A stretch of DNA of 64,000 bases from Burhinus oedicnemus (Eukaryota > Chordata > Aves > Charadriiformes > Burhinidae), in NCBI GenBank assembly GCA_008921705.1, contig VFFE01006624.1:453814-517813 (forward strand). The letters are read 5' to 3'. Positions 1 to 12,331 of this stretch are shown piece by piece. The notes under the pieces were generated by a model. The model ran no database searches and had not been told where the DNA came from. It saw nothing but the letters and a program-made list of their open reading frames with translations. A program made the translations under genes and the position numbers. Position 1 is the stretch's first letter; every line of letters starts with the position of its first letter.

Positions 1-2104
1 GGCTGAATCAAACTCCAAAATGACTCAATTTCATGCTGTTTGATTCCCCTGGGATGGGTTGTGCTGGCAGGGTGGTTACTTCCTGAGCCAAAACCGTTGG
101 CTGTAGAAGGATCCTTCAGATGGAGGCTGGATTTCCTTGAACTCGTCCTACTCTGTAACGATGGAGGCACAGGTGGGTGTGAATTCTGATGGCTGGTTGA
201 AGCTCTCAGCACACTGAGCATAATTTTAAGTGAAAACAAATGCTCTAACTCTTCAAGGGATATTTTGCAAACTTGACAAGAAAGCAAATTTCAGTTCATT
301 TCACACATTCATTTGGGACATGACTTGATAACAGAAGAATATCATGAGGGGAAGGGAGCGGCCTGGCAGGGAAATCACCTCTGCAATGCTTATATCAAAA
401 TTTTGGCATGATGTCTGAACAGAAGTCTCGTATATCATACCCTGCCTCACACTGTGTTCATTTTTGTTGGGCAAAATATATGTAAAAGAGGAAGGCCAGA
501 TTTCATCTGAAAACACCCCCCTTGTAAAGTAGCCCAACTTAAGCAAACAGCCTGCAGAAGTCAGCGACAGGCTTTCAGTCCCTTGCAGAGACCTTGCTGC
601 CGTGCCCAGCTCCGTGCTGGAAGGGTGCATGCGGGAGCCTGTGCCTGCGGTTACCTGCTCAGGTGTGCACCTGCTGCAGCAGGGCTAGTCCCTCCGCGGA
701 GAAATCCACTTACTCGTGTTTGCTGTCTTGCTGCGGTACAAGCTCTAACAAGCCTCCAGCACTAAGTGGCTTTTCATGGCCAGAGTTCAAACATACAAAA
801 TGAAGCATACTCCATGTATTCAGACTCTTTCTACTCTTTAATCAACATCTTTCTACTACTCCCCTGTCTTATTTCACCCTTTTTAATTTAGCGTGTAAAA
901 CAATTACACCTTCTTCCTTTCTCTAGTGTACAGAGATACGTTTCCACTAATTACAGCCCCCCAATATCTTAAGAAAGATCCTATGTAATCTTTTCAATGA
1001 CTGCAACCATCCTTTAGGTGGGGAATGGAATTTCATCTGTGACCCTACATGTGTCAGAGACACTGTCACACAGGTTTTGCATTTGAAAAATGATTAAACT
1101 ACTGAGAAGTTTACTTTGCACTGGAAAAGTGTTGGATTACTCCTAATATTAGGGGTCTAGTCTTCTTTACACTGTGACCACTTTACTAGTAAAAAGGGGG
1201 TTTAGATGAAATGGAAATTATACCCTTAAGTAGGATTGCCAACTCTCACGCTGTTATTATGAGTCTCACAGTATTTTGCTTGAAGTCTTAACTCCTCAGG
1301 GCAGGTGCTTGGGTGAAGGTCTCAGCTTTCTTTTTCCCTTTTTCTGTTTTTTTTTTTTTTTTCCATTTCAAAGGGGTATTTCTAGCTCCTAATTTATAAT
1401 GAAAAAATCTTCAAAACTTCAGCTTGATCCAGCAGGATCAAGAGGTAAAGAAAAGCACGTAATAAAAATAATAATAAAAATAAGATTTTTGAACTAAGCT
1501 TATGAACTAAGCCCATTTCCAGAAGGTGGCTAAGGACTGATCATATCAAGAGATACAATAGGCTACAAAGCTTCTTAAGACAAAGAGTTGTTGTGCGTTT
1601 ATTGACAGTTATTAGCACTTGTACCTATTTTAATCTCCTTCATCTCAATCTTTCACTGAGTTTTCAGGATGGTGACCCTAGCCAGATCTTTGGATTGATA
1701 CTGTAATAAAAATTATGTGTGGAGTTTGGTAACATCACCTATAATTAAGGTTTCCTAACCCTCTGTATTTTAAGATCGTGTTTTTGGTTGCATATAATTT
1801 ACCAGATTAACTATTTAGACTGAAATTACTCAGGTGCTTGCCTGGGATGGAATGCTTTTTTTGTGTAAAGTTTCACCTGTAGTGTTCAGCTGCTTCCCAG
1901 AAGAGGTCTAAGAGAAGAAGCTCATGTGAGAACAGTTTGCATGAAAACAGTTGAATTGGTTTCACTGACAATTGCTAGCGTTTGCCTGCTTTGACCAGAG
2001 ACTAGGGCCTTGTCAGGAAACGTGCACTGCTGCCAGGGGTGTGCCTTATGCTATGCCTGAGAAAATTTGTTCAAATTTGGCTCAGTTTGGAGCCACTGCA
2101 AATC
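1..2104. other. Non-coding unique DNA
   Basis: No gene recognised. A GC-richer patch lies at about 555-760, with short overlapping reading frames that resemble no protein family I know. A 16-base T run occupies 1347-1362. The stretch at about 1228-1345 (around CAACTCTCACGCTGTTATTA, followed by GTCTCACAGTATTTTG) resembles an old amniote interspersed repeat, but the match is from memory and weak. A short direct repeat of GAACTAAGC occurs near 1492-1511. Confidence 0.6.
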
Positions 2105-2968
2105 ACAAGGTCACAGATGTTTGCCTAACCTTCAGTTAAAAAACCTGCTGCTATTCTGCAGCCTCCTAAAGTAGCCTGCCCTAGTACTTAACTCTCGCTA
2201 GAGTGAAGGAGGCTTTCCCAATATCTAGCTAAAATCTTCCTTGCTGTAAAGTAAGCTAAATTCTTCTTGTACTACAGTGAGTGGACTTAAAGAACAACTG
2301 ATCGCTGCCCTCTTCAGAATAACCTTTTATGTATTGGAAGACTGTTATCATGTCCCTGCTCAGTCTTCTCTTTTCTAGACTAAACAAACCCCATTCCTTC
2401 AACCTTTCCTCATAGCTCCAGTTTCTAAACTTCTTATCATTCTCACTACTCCCCCTCTGGCTGCTTTCCAGTATATCTACATCTTTTTTTTACCATACAG
2501 TGCCCCAAACTGGACACAATAACGGTAAAGCAGAATAATTACCTCTCCTGCTTCACTTACAACAATTCTTCCAACATGACCCAGAATGAAATTAGCTTTT
2601 TTTTGTACCAACATCACGTTATAAATGTGTATTCGATTGGTCCTGTACTGTGACCCTCCTCCTGGTGTTGTTGCCTGCTCATTTAGTCCTATTTTTAATA
2701 ACATTTTACTTGTCCTTCCTAAGCATGGGCCATTGCATTTGACTTCACTGAATGTCAATTGGTTAATTTTAGACAATGCCTCCAATTTATCAAGGTCATT
2801 TTGAGTTCTTATCCTAACCCTTAAAAGCTTTCAGCTCCCTCCAGCTTGACATCATCTGCAAATTCTACATGTTTTCTCCCTCTTTTCCGTTATCCAAATC
2901 ATTAACAAAAATATCAGATAGACTAAACATTACAGAACCTGGTAGGACCACACTTGAAATGGCTTTGC
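2105..2968 (-). mobile_element. Old CR1 LINE fragment, ORF2 C-terminal part
   Basis: This is a decayed CR1 non-LTR retrotransposon fragment read on the minus strand. In reverse complement it shows, in order, a degraded block like the reverse-transcriptase NIFINDLDNG segment (about 2875-2915), the catalytic FADD box as EFADDVKL (about 2843-2866), and the LVQKKANFILG and YCVQFGA segments typical of the CR1 ORF2 C-terminus (about 2500-2610). It then shows the stretch around SLEKRRLSRDMITVFQY (about 2330-2385) and a degraded LWNRLPREVVE-like stretch near 2160-2190. Several frameshifts and stops break the frame, so it is non-functional. Divergence from the younger CR1 copies at 11.2-12.3 kb suggests an old insertion. 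The 5' part and the 3' tail are missing. The reverse-transcriptase identity is firm; the subfamily is not determined. Confidence 0.85.
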
Positions 2969-5900
2969 AGAATAATATCGAGGAGCAAAATTACGTTTTA
3001 CACATCCTTGATGGGTGTGTGGCCTCATGTATTTACATGCTCCTGTTTTCAGTAGCAGCAAGGATATCAAAGGTAGAGAACCGGAGGCAAAAATCCTGGC
3101 CTAGGAATCCACCTGTCTGCTTCTGCCACAAGTTTTGTGATTGTGTAGTGAAGCCTCCCCAGGGAGAGAAGTGGCACGCTATGGTGGGGATGTGGGGGAG
3201 AGCAAAGGGAGTGTGGCAGACTAGGGAGCAAAGACAATCTGTAAGAGGCGGAAGGGCTGGTTGGGAACCATGGTACACTTTAACTAGCCTCTGTGCAGAC
3301 GACAGTAAACCTACGACCTGCCACAGAAGAGAACAGCTTCTTAAAGCTGCTGGTGTTAGCTCAGCATCAGGGGTCAAAGGGGTGGTGGACCTGTAGTCTC
3401 AGCCTACTGAGGATCCCGGAGTGTGTTTAAGAATGGGAGGGGTTGTATAGCTGGACAGGTTATTGTACAGTAAAAAAAATGGTTATATATATAATATATA
3501 TACACCAAATAAACCTGTGAAGGTGCAAAGTCAAACTTTCAGAACTCACAAACCACAGAAATGAAGGCTGCTGATGGAAGTTTAATTTATCCCCTTTCTA
3601 GGTATGCTTTACAAAAGTTTATAACAGCTTGAGATTCCAGTAGGACTCTGACTTAAGGAAGACGATAGTAAGAAGCAAGTACTTACGTAATATTACTGCT
3701 TGTCTTCAGAATTCTGTATGTTTCAATATGCTGTGTTTGCCACACAGTTGGTGCTTGTGTAACACAGGCTGACAGTAGATGACACTTAACTTTATAAAAG
3801 TAGCTTTCTTTTAAAGTATTTAATTTTATGCCAGGTTAAATACAATTCTGACCAAAACCAAGATGATGAGAAAAAAACCCCCAAACAACTGACAAATGAT
3901 ATTCAAAGACTATGCAAGCTATGCATATCTTTTATTTACTTACAGATTAAGAAGGTTCTGCTGGAAGAGGTTGGATGAAGTTATATGATATTGAGAAAAG
4001 TGGAAAATTTTTACAATGAAAGGTGATCAAAGACAGCGATGGAAGAATCATTATTCTTGATCGATACAGGATATCTCTTACAAGCATCACCCGTCAGGCC
4101 AACCAGATGATGCACTTGTAGTCATTACTCAACAGTCCAGGCTCCTGGAAGACAGAAAGAGACATGCAGCTACTGTGCACCAGGTGGACTTGGCTTACAG
4201 GCAAACATGAAATAAAAGGATTTTTCATATTTTTCAATACGAAAACAGCCCTTTTCTAGCAATCTTTTTTCTATTGTGTAAATAATCCTCAAAGATTTAT
4301 GATTGTCAATAAACAAACGATGTAGGAGATGACTATTGATTATTGGGTCTACCAGTCGTTCTGAGGTTGGAGCTTCCGTAGATAGAACAAAAGACAAAGA
4401 ACATGGAATTGCTGCTCCTCTGGCTTTAGAGATTTTCATTTTGTATTCATGATGTGAAAGATAAAAACTTGTTCATCAACCAGTATCAAAGATACCCCTT
4501 TGCAAGCTACGGAGACTTTTTAGCGTTATGCTAAACTTGATGCCCTCTTGCATAAATCCACCCATGGACATTGGCATAATATCATAAGTTACAGAAGCTT
4601 TGAAACAGATCCAATGCTGAAACAAACCTCTGCAGTTAAGCAAACTTTGGAATTGTACCCTTTTAGACTGCTTTTATTCTGTTTAATTCAGTGATAATTT
4701 TAATGTTAGTGTTAATAATGGACATATTATGCAAAGATACTGCTCCCCTCAGATTCATAGTAGATGTGGTCCAATCTATTGAAAGCAAGAACTGATTCTG
4801 ACTAAATTTTAGGCACCTAGTGAACCAGTCGTCCTGAAGTTTACTGCCTGAGTTCTCTCATGGGTCAATGGAAAGAGTCCGAAAGCCTGCAAAATTTCCA
4901 GGCAGAGAGACACATTTGCCCTCTGGAAGCATTCACAAACACCTACTTCTCTACACTGACTATACAGGAAATTTGGCACTTTCTTTCAGGGGACAGGTTA
5001 CTTATACACCTAAACTTTAGGTACAGGTTAGGAGGTGACGTACAAAGTGTATATTTGGTTTTTCCTTTGCAAACAAGGGAGAGGCACTGTGTGCCCTAAC
5101 ACATGCACTGCATTGGAGAAAGTCTAAGGGCAGTGGGCCTTAATGTCATTTCAGCCAGGTGTTAGCCTGGGGTAAATCACTAATGACAGTGGAGTCTTGC
5201 CAACTTAGCACCTGTGCAGCCAGATCAAAACCAAGTCCATTAATGATGCATTTAGAGCTGGCTAGAGAACAGCAGTTCCACTTCATGATAACTTTGAAGG
5301 TTGCAGAATTTATTTTTTTCCTATATTGCAATGAAAACAAAACCTTCCAAGCATTTTGTCAGAATGTATTTGAACAGAAAAATACATTTTTGGATCAAAA
5401 AAATCAAATTTCTGTCTGTTCTCTCTCTTTTCCTCCAATCTTAGAAACCTCCCCCCCCACAAGTCAACATGGTTACTTTTCCATAAAGCCTGTCAGCCTC
5501 AGCAGAGCAGTTTGGTTTGGCAAGAAACTTCAGCAAAAGGCTTTCCAGCCGTAGCCATGGGTCCATTGCATGTGAAGATATAACAAGCAGAGAACAGGGA
5601 ATAGACAAGATAAAAAAGATACCAAAACAGTGGTTTCACTTTAATCAAATCCTTTCTTGAGGCTTGAGAAAGCTTCTATAACTGTGTACATGTTTTTTGT
5701 TTTTGTTTTTTAGTTTCCATTTCCATTGGCTTGTCCACTTGTGACTTGCAGCTGAGACTACAACCAGTAGTGCCAAAACACCGTGGGAAAGACCATACCT
5801 TCTATTTTTCTGACCATACAGTGGTATCCTCAAGAGGAAACAAGCTGGTTCTCACGAAATTTCCAGCTGAGGCCAGACTGGGTGACAGCACAAGCTAAAG

Positions 5901-8900
5901 AAGACAAAGAGTACAACCCTCTGCAGGGCAAGGAGAAATCTGGGGCTATTTTTCAGATTTTTTGAATGGTCATCTTTGCTTTTGGGTGCAGCTTACATTG
6001 GGTGCTGATTAACCTTCAGACATGGTATTCTAGGTAGTGACTATTGGTTACTGAATATCAACAAATCCATCTTTTTTTTCCCTTTTGTCCAGAACAAGAA
6101 GTCAGAAAATTGTGCTGGCTCTGAAAGCATTAATTCAAGCTTGTTAAATTGCTACTCTGTACTTTTCATGTCAGAAGTATTTTCCAAAAATGCATGTGTC
6201 ACCTAATGTGTTACTTTATTTAGAAACAAACAAATATTTCCCGGAGATTGCTGAATGTCAGTTATATAAAATGCAGTATTTACCCCTGTTTGACTCCTGC
6301 TACAGCAGACAGGAAAGAAAGATCTTATATCTGCATTTAAGAGCAGCTACCACAGCCCATTAAATACTGTCAAATTTTGTTATCATTCTTCCTCTTATCC
6401 CTCCTCCTCCTATTTTTTCTACTTAAATAGATTGGACATTCAGAGCATCTCATGTATGTTGGAGGAATTTCTTGATGCTGGCAACAAGCTGGTATAATGG
6501 CAGTCCACCCACAAGCAGTCCAGCAGCAGAAGGAGAGAGAAGATTTTGGACTTGCCATATTTACAGAGTATTTCTATCAACTCAAGTTGCAGTAGAAGTA
6601 GAAAAAGCACACATTAGAGACAACAAAATAACCAGCAATGCACTAATTGCCTGTAGGTCAAACTGAGATAGCTACTAATAATACAAACTACTAATTACAC
6701 AAAATCAAAACTTAAACTAACAAGTGAGGAATGTGAGCTACAAATAGATGTTCACTGACCTTCGTTCTTATGAATCCGTCAGCCCACAGGAAAGCCTGGA
6801 ACACAGGGGCATGTTTCTTCCCTAACGTGAGCCTCTGGGAACAGACAGACCCCTTTCCTGCCCTGTACATATGATTCCTAGAGAAGAGGAGGTTAGGCTT
6901 GGTTGTGCCTTCAAGAGACTCAGAGGGCTTAGTCCAGCTCATCCAAAAATCAGCTGGCATGGGGTAAAGGCTGGAATCAAAAACTTCATCCCTGTGGCAC
7001 AATGAGAAATATATTCTAGGCAGGAGAGAAAAACATGCCTCTCAGGAACCTGCTGGATGCTGCCAAAAGGATCATCTTTGGTATTAGGGACTATGGCAAA
7101 TTACATCCTTGTTCCTGTGTTGGGTATATTTTCTAACCTTATCTTCTCTATGTACACCGAAGAGTGGACTCTTAGCCAGTGCAGATATCTGTAAGTGTCT
7201 GCTACTGAACTGGTCACACTTCTAGTCAATAGAGAGAATGGTCAATGAAATCTTAAGGTACAATTCATGTATAGGTACTTAAAACAGATAAGACGATTTG
7301 TGTCCCTGCAGTGCATGCTTTTTTCACGGCCCACTAAAGGAACCTTGGCTTACTATCTCTGATGTAGACATCTATGTTGTAAGCGTGAATTTAGGTGACA
7401 TGAATCCCACCCAAAATAACATGCACTGTAGAAAATGAAAAGCCAAGCAGTCAACAAAAAATCAAGCAGAGCACCATGACTGAAAGAGACTTCTTCCATC
7501 AGACAAATTCTTCCTGGGAAGACAAAGAGGACAAACTGTACACAAGAGTATTAATTTGCTTTGACTAGCATATCATTAGGGAGTGATCAGATGCACTATA
7601 GGTGCAAGGCAGTGCAAGAGCCTATGTGAGACAAGCATATAGCAGACACACACTGAAGGCGGCTTAGCTAGAGAGTGGGTTGCACATGATTACATTGGGG
7701 AAGGCCTGAAACAATGGAATGATGAAAACCTTCAGAGCAATTCATACAATACATACAGCATCAGTTTAAGCATAATGGTGGAAGCCAAATATTTAGAAAT
7801 GGAAGGCAAAGGGGGAAAATTCATTATGTTTCTAAAGAGGAAAGTCAGATGAATCTTTGTGCTATTTTAAAATGAAATACATGACCTGATAATTGAAAGC
7901 CGCACAATAGAAATATTTGGTATCAGTAAAATTGGCTAAACAAAATCAAAATTACTATTTTAATGGGTGACAGTAAGAAAATATTATCAAACATGTACAT
8001 ATTTCATTTCAATGACTATTATTTACTCATGATTTATTACCCTGGTGCAAAGCACAGCTCTAAAGATCATAGAGATGACTCATTAATTTCTAATGCCAAT
8101 GTTTTTCTTTGTTTCCCTGAAATTATGGTCTCATCCAATCCCAAGAACAAAGTATTCCCCTACTTTGAAGCCATCCAAAATGCTCCAGAGGAAATGCAGG
8201 AACATTGAATTATAACTTTGATTCGAATAAGAGATTCAGCATCACCTTTGTTCTTAAATAGAAAGTTTCCTAAGAGATGAAGGATATGTATGCAATACCT
8301 TGTTTAAGAATAGGATGGGAAACAGACTACGTAGATGGTATAGTAATGGCATAAAGCTATGCTTAAGTGATTTGAAATTGGTTGACTATAGTATTTCTAT
8401 AATTTCTAGCAAGTCAATCCTATTTCCTCAAAATATGGTGTTTATAGAAAAAGTCTTTAACACAGATTGTCAGTGTAAAAGGATCTTCAGGTGGAATCAA
8501 TAACTTTCAAATTACGTGATTTAATCACCTTTTTAATGTCTTGTTTCATGTCTGGAGTGATGCAAAAGTAAATGCAGCCATGTAAGTGGGTGTCAAGCCT
8601 CAGAATGGAGGTATGTCCTGAGACATAAGGACAGCTAGCTTAAAATCAGAGCTTGCTCCTTCCCTTACTGTTATAAACCATGTCTCCAAAGCTCTGCTCC
8701 TTGCTGCTGCATCTCAAGGCAGTTCCTTCTGTTACCTCCACCTCCTCAGGTTTGAATCCAAAAATCCCATGGGCTGTGTCCACACATCCTCCAGCCTGGC
8801 CCCCTGAGCTGGTTGTCCACAGCCTACCAGCATTTCCTTGGGTCGCACACACGTTCAGCTCTGCAGCTCGCTCTTCCATGGGGTAAAACCTCCTTCCATA

Positions 8901-10324
8901 AATAGCTCCTCTCTTGTCAGCAATGCAGCAAGAAACCAAAGCCTGGAAATATTCCATATACTGGCTTTCCAAGTATCTCACTGGGAGGTGGGTGTGTTTG
9001 TACATGTGGGGAGACTCACAAGATAAGTACAGTCAGAGAAGAAAATTGCTTTGAGTCTGGTGGGGGGCATGTCTGCAAAATCTTTTCAAAACTCTCTTTT
9101 TATGATGTCTGTCACATGTTTCTGTCCATATTTATTGTAGCTTGTGGTTTAACTAAATGTTTCTATCTTTAAGAGCAATAATTTGAATTCTTCCTTTATC
9201 TTTCTGATTGTCATGGTCAAGGCAGGACAACTCTTAAACTATGTTTGGAGCAAAGACTCTTCTTTAAAGTTTTTGTTCTGAGTCAGAACTTTATTCCAAA
9301 TAGGGTTTTAAGTGATTCTTAAGTATCTGGTTAACTTCTATCAGAACCTACAGAGCTTCCGGCCTGTGTTTCAAACTAAGCATGTGCTTAAATAATGAAC
9401 TTAAATAAATGCATCTTGCATCAGGTCTTTAGCTGACAGGTTTTTTCAATGAGTTGGTATAACATTTCTTTCTAGTTGATGTCTTGATGTGAAAGGGCCA
9501 GGATGGTTAGGTTTTCAGCTTCTGATTTCGGATCTTTCTTTTCCTGGTTGATCTAGGATAACAGCTGCTGTCTTAATTTTACACATGCATCCTGCATCCA
9601 TGTAAATCAAAACTTCCATTTACTTCTATTGTGCAGGAATATTTCTGCAATATACTGAGAGCTCCCTTGGCTTTACACTGAAGCAATAAATTAAGAAACA
9701 TGCACTTATATTTCCAAATCTCAGACTTTTTTTTTCACTTAAAAATATGCTAAAAAGCAAGTACCATTATTTGCAGCTTTAAAAAAAGGAAATAATTTTT
9801 ACCTTACTGTTATAAACAAACATCCTGTTTTCTGCAAATTGAGCTACAGAGCTTTGGTCTAAATGTGAGACAAAAAATGGCTTTTGCCTAGCCTTATGGT
9901 TTTGTATAATACTAAGTACATATACGGATATTGTTTTTCCTTCAGTAATGTTTCTACCATCAACAGACATATTACAGTGCGCTCTGTCCTTTCTCACTAT
10001 TCTGTGTTCATTTATGGTCCTTAATATGATCATCACTTAGGAAGAATTATGTGGCATTTCTAAAATGAAATGTAAGGGTGCACAGTGAAAATAGAATTAT
10101 AATGTCAAATAGCTCAGAGATGAAGATAGACATTCAAAATGGTGATCAGATGCATAATTTTAGTGTGAGTCTAACAAGATATGAGCCGAATAGCATGATC
10201 TTAAGAAAACATTGGAACAACTCAACAAAGGATATTGCAGATGCTCCATCAATGAAAGCTTTAAACTGGGATTATATTGCTAAGAAGAAACAAATCTGAA
10301 ATTTGTGTTCCAATGCAGGAATTG
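2969..10324. other. Non-coding unique DNA
   Basis: No recognisable gene or full-length mobile element. A TA-rich microsatellite lies at 3484-3503. Open stretches include 2869-3396 on the plus strand, which begins inside the CR1 relic, and 8646-9005 on the minus strand; neither resembles a known protein. Blocks near 4808-4830 and 5005-5035 carry AGGCACCTA or CACCTAAACTTTAGG strings reminiscent of old amniote repeats, too short to classify. The rest is plain AT-leaning DNA. Confidence 0.6.
3484..3503. repeat. TA-rich microsatellite
   Basis: A short run of alternating T and A, interrupted once, in AT-rich DNA. It is an ordinary simple repeat. Confidence 0.85.
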
Positions 10325-10395
10325 TTGGGTGAGATTTCATGGCCTGTGATATTATGCAGGGTATGAGTCCACTAAATGATTATAATGGACATCTA
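10325..10395 (+). repeat. Old CR1-type 3' tail fragment
   Basis: The stretch has a GAGATTTCATGGCCTGTG block followed by GTCCACTAAATGATTATAATGG. This resembles the 3' end of old reptile/bird CR1 elements, whose consensus I recall as roughly TGAAATTCTATGGCCTGTG followed by a GTCAGACTAGATGAT block. Two related tails lie at 37530-37605 (plus) and 56846-56955 (minus). The assignment rests on remembered consensus, not a search. Confidence 0.5.
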
Positions 10396-11236
10396 GTTAC
10401 ACTGAAGTCTCTTATCTTTCAGTAACACAATGGACATTAGTCAGGACTCTGAAATCCTATTAAATTTTAAAAATGACTCAAAGATGTGGGAGTCTTAATT
10501 ATTGCAGATTGCAGTCACATAGAGTGACTTGAATCTTGAGTAAATTCAGTCAGAAAAAGTGTTTTGTTATGGTCAAGTGCAGGGAAATAAAGAAGGCAGG
10601 TACTACCAGCAGGAAGAATACTATAACCTGGTAAGCTGCAACCCTGGCAAAGATTTCTGGGCCAGACCGATGAAGTATCTGAAAATGAACTCCGGTGTGG
10701 CATAGTGTGAGTTTTCCCTATACAACTAGTGGAGCGATGATTAAGTAGGAAAGAGAACATGATCCTGCTTCTCTGCATGTTGGCTAATTAGCTATTGCTA
10801 AATGCATAGTGTGTACCATCTTGGCATGTCCACATTCAAAAAGATGAGACTGCAGAGGCTGGAGCAAAAAGCGACAGGGAAAAAGGCCTGCTGGTGGCAG
10901 ACTGGAAGCCAAAGCATTTGCCAAAATAGACTTTGTCAGATACCCCAATTTCAGTGTCTAAACACCCTCAAAGAGCGAAAATACTGTCTGCTTTTTGATG
11001 GAGAGAAGACCCTTGGCTGGAAGTGGAGAGCAGACTAAGTGGGTTTGAAATTGGCTGCTTTTCTGAAAGATAGACATCAGTCAAGATATTAAACTCAACA
11101 GAGAGGTTGAAAACCAGATGAAATGTAAGACATCTAGAGGATCTAATGGTCTTCTCACTCAGTTTATTACATGAAAGCAGGGAACATGGGCAGCAGCAGA
11201 ATCAGGGACACTATTGTTAGAATACAATACTGACCT
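10396..11236. other. Non-coding unique DNA
   Basis: No gene is recognised here. The reading frames at 10515-10778 (minus) and 10802-11038 (plus) are short and unlike any family known to me. Confidence 0.6.
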
Positions 11237-11529
11237 AGAATCATAGAATCATAGAATAGTTTGGGTTGGAAGGGACCTTCAAAGGTCACCTAGTCTGACC
11301 TCCCCTGCAATGAGCAGGGGCATCTTCAACTAGATCAGGTTGCTGAGAGCCCCATCCAACCTGACCTTGAATGTTTCCAGAGATGGGGAATGTACCATCT
11401 CTTTGGGCAACCTGTGCCAGTGTTTCATCACCCTCATTGTAATGGCTTTACAACAGGCTGGGCTAAAAAGTTTGTCCCCATCTTTTCTGTAGGCCCTCTT
11501 TAACTACTGAAAGGATGCAATAAGGTCAC
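11237..11529 (-). mobile_element. CR1 LINE 3' end, copy A (5'-truncated)
   Basis: This is a minus-strand CR1 3' end. The plus strand begins with two copies of AATCATAG, the complement of the CR1 3' octamer tail, followed by TTTGGGTTGGAAGGGACCTT and the usual avian CR1 3' region (CCCCATCCAACCTGACCTTGA and related blocks). Only about 290 bp is present. The element stops at about 11529, within the segment before the ORF2 C-terminus, exactly where the tail of copy B starts. It carries no intact coding sequence and cannot mobilise by itself. Confidence 0.93.
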
Positions 11530-11530
11530 A

Positions 11531-12331
11531 GGATCATAGAATCATAGAGTCATAGAACGGTTTGGGTTGAAAGGGACCTTAAAGGTCATCTAGTTCCAAC
11601 CACTCTGCCATGGCCAGGGACACCTTCCACTAGACCTGGTTGCTCAAAGCCCCATCCAACCTGGCCTTGAACACTTCCAGGGATGGGGCCTCCACAACTT
11701 CCGTAGGCAACCTCTTCCAGTGCCTCACCACCCACATAGTGAAAAATTTCTTCCTAATATCTAATCTAAATCTACCCTCTTTCAGTTTAAAACTTTTACC
11801 CCTCTTCCTATCACTACAATCCCTGATAAATAGTCCCTCCCCATCTTTCCTGTAGGGCCCCTTTTAGGTACTGAAAAGCTGCTATAAAGTCTGCCTGGAG
11901 CCTTCTCTTCTCCAGGCTGAACAACTCCAACTATCTCAGCCTGTCCTCATAGGAGAGGTGCTCCAGCCCTCTGATCATCTTTGTGTCTCTCCTCTGGGCC
12001 CACTCCAACAGGTTCATGTTCTTCTTATGCAGGGGGCTCCAGAGCTGGACGCAGTATTCCAGGTGGGGTCTTGTGAGAGTGGAGTAGAGGGGAAGAATCA
12101 CTTCCCTCAACCTGCTGGCCATGCTTCTTTTGATGCAGCCCAGGATGCAGTTGGCTTTCTGGGCTGTGAGCACACATTCACGTTGAGCTTCTCATCAAAC
12201 AACACCCCCAAGTCCTCCTCCTCAGGGCTGCTCTCAATCCCTTCATCCCCCAGCCTGTATTTGTGTTTGGGATTGCCCCAACCCATGTGCAGGACCTTGC
12301 ACTTGGCCTTGTTGAACTTCATGAGGTTTGC
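11531..12331 (-). mobile_element. CR1 LINE fragment, copy B (ORF2 C-terminus plus 3' end)
   Basis: This is a 5'-truncated CR1 of about 800 bp on the minus strand. Three ATCATAGA-like tail units start at 11533, followed by the conserved avian CR1 3' region and the ORF2 C-terminus. In reverse complement, [20 protein letters not shown] is read from 12322 down, and [23 protein letters not shown] and RGLEHLSYEDRLR from about 12155 down to 11931. These are classic CR1 reverse-transcriptase C-terminal motifs. A small deletion near 12165-12185 shifts the frame between the two segments, so the copy is dead. It begins abruptly at about 12331, as expected for incomplete reverse transcription. The same strand as copy A and direct abutment suggest a tandem or nested insertion. 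Confidence 0.95.

Noticed and set aside
2477..2785. 102-codon frame on the minus strand
   Set aside because: It belongs to the old CR1 fragment (VQKKANFILG and YCVQFGA motifs); the rest of the frame is decayed.
2869..3396. 175-codon plus-strand frame
   Set aside because: It starts in antisense CR1 sequence and runs into unique DNA; no family resemblance, and a competing minus-strand frame overlaps.
11233..11560. Repeated ATCATAGA units considered as a CRISPR-like or satellite array
   Set aside because: They are the octamer 3' tails of CR1 elements and number only two or three per copy.
11640..12322. Short frames on both strands, some with clear protein motifs
   Set aside because: They are pieces of the CR1 ORF2 C-terminus (minus strand) and their antisense shadows, not host genes.
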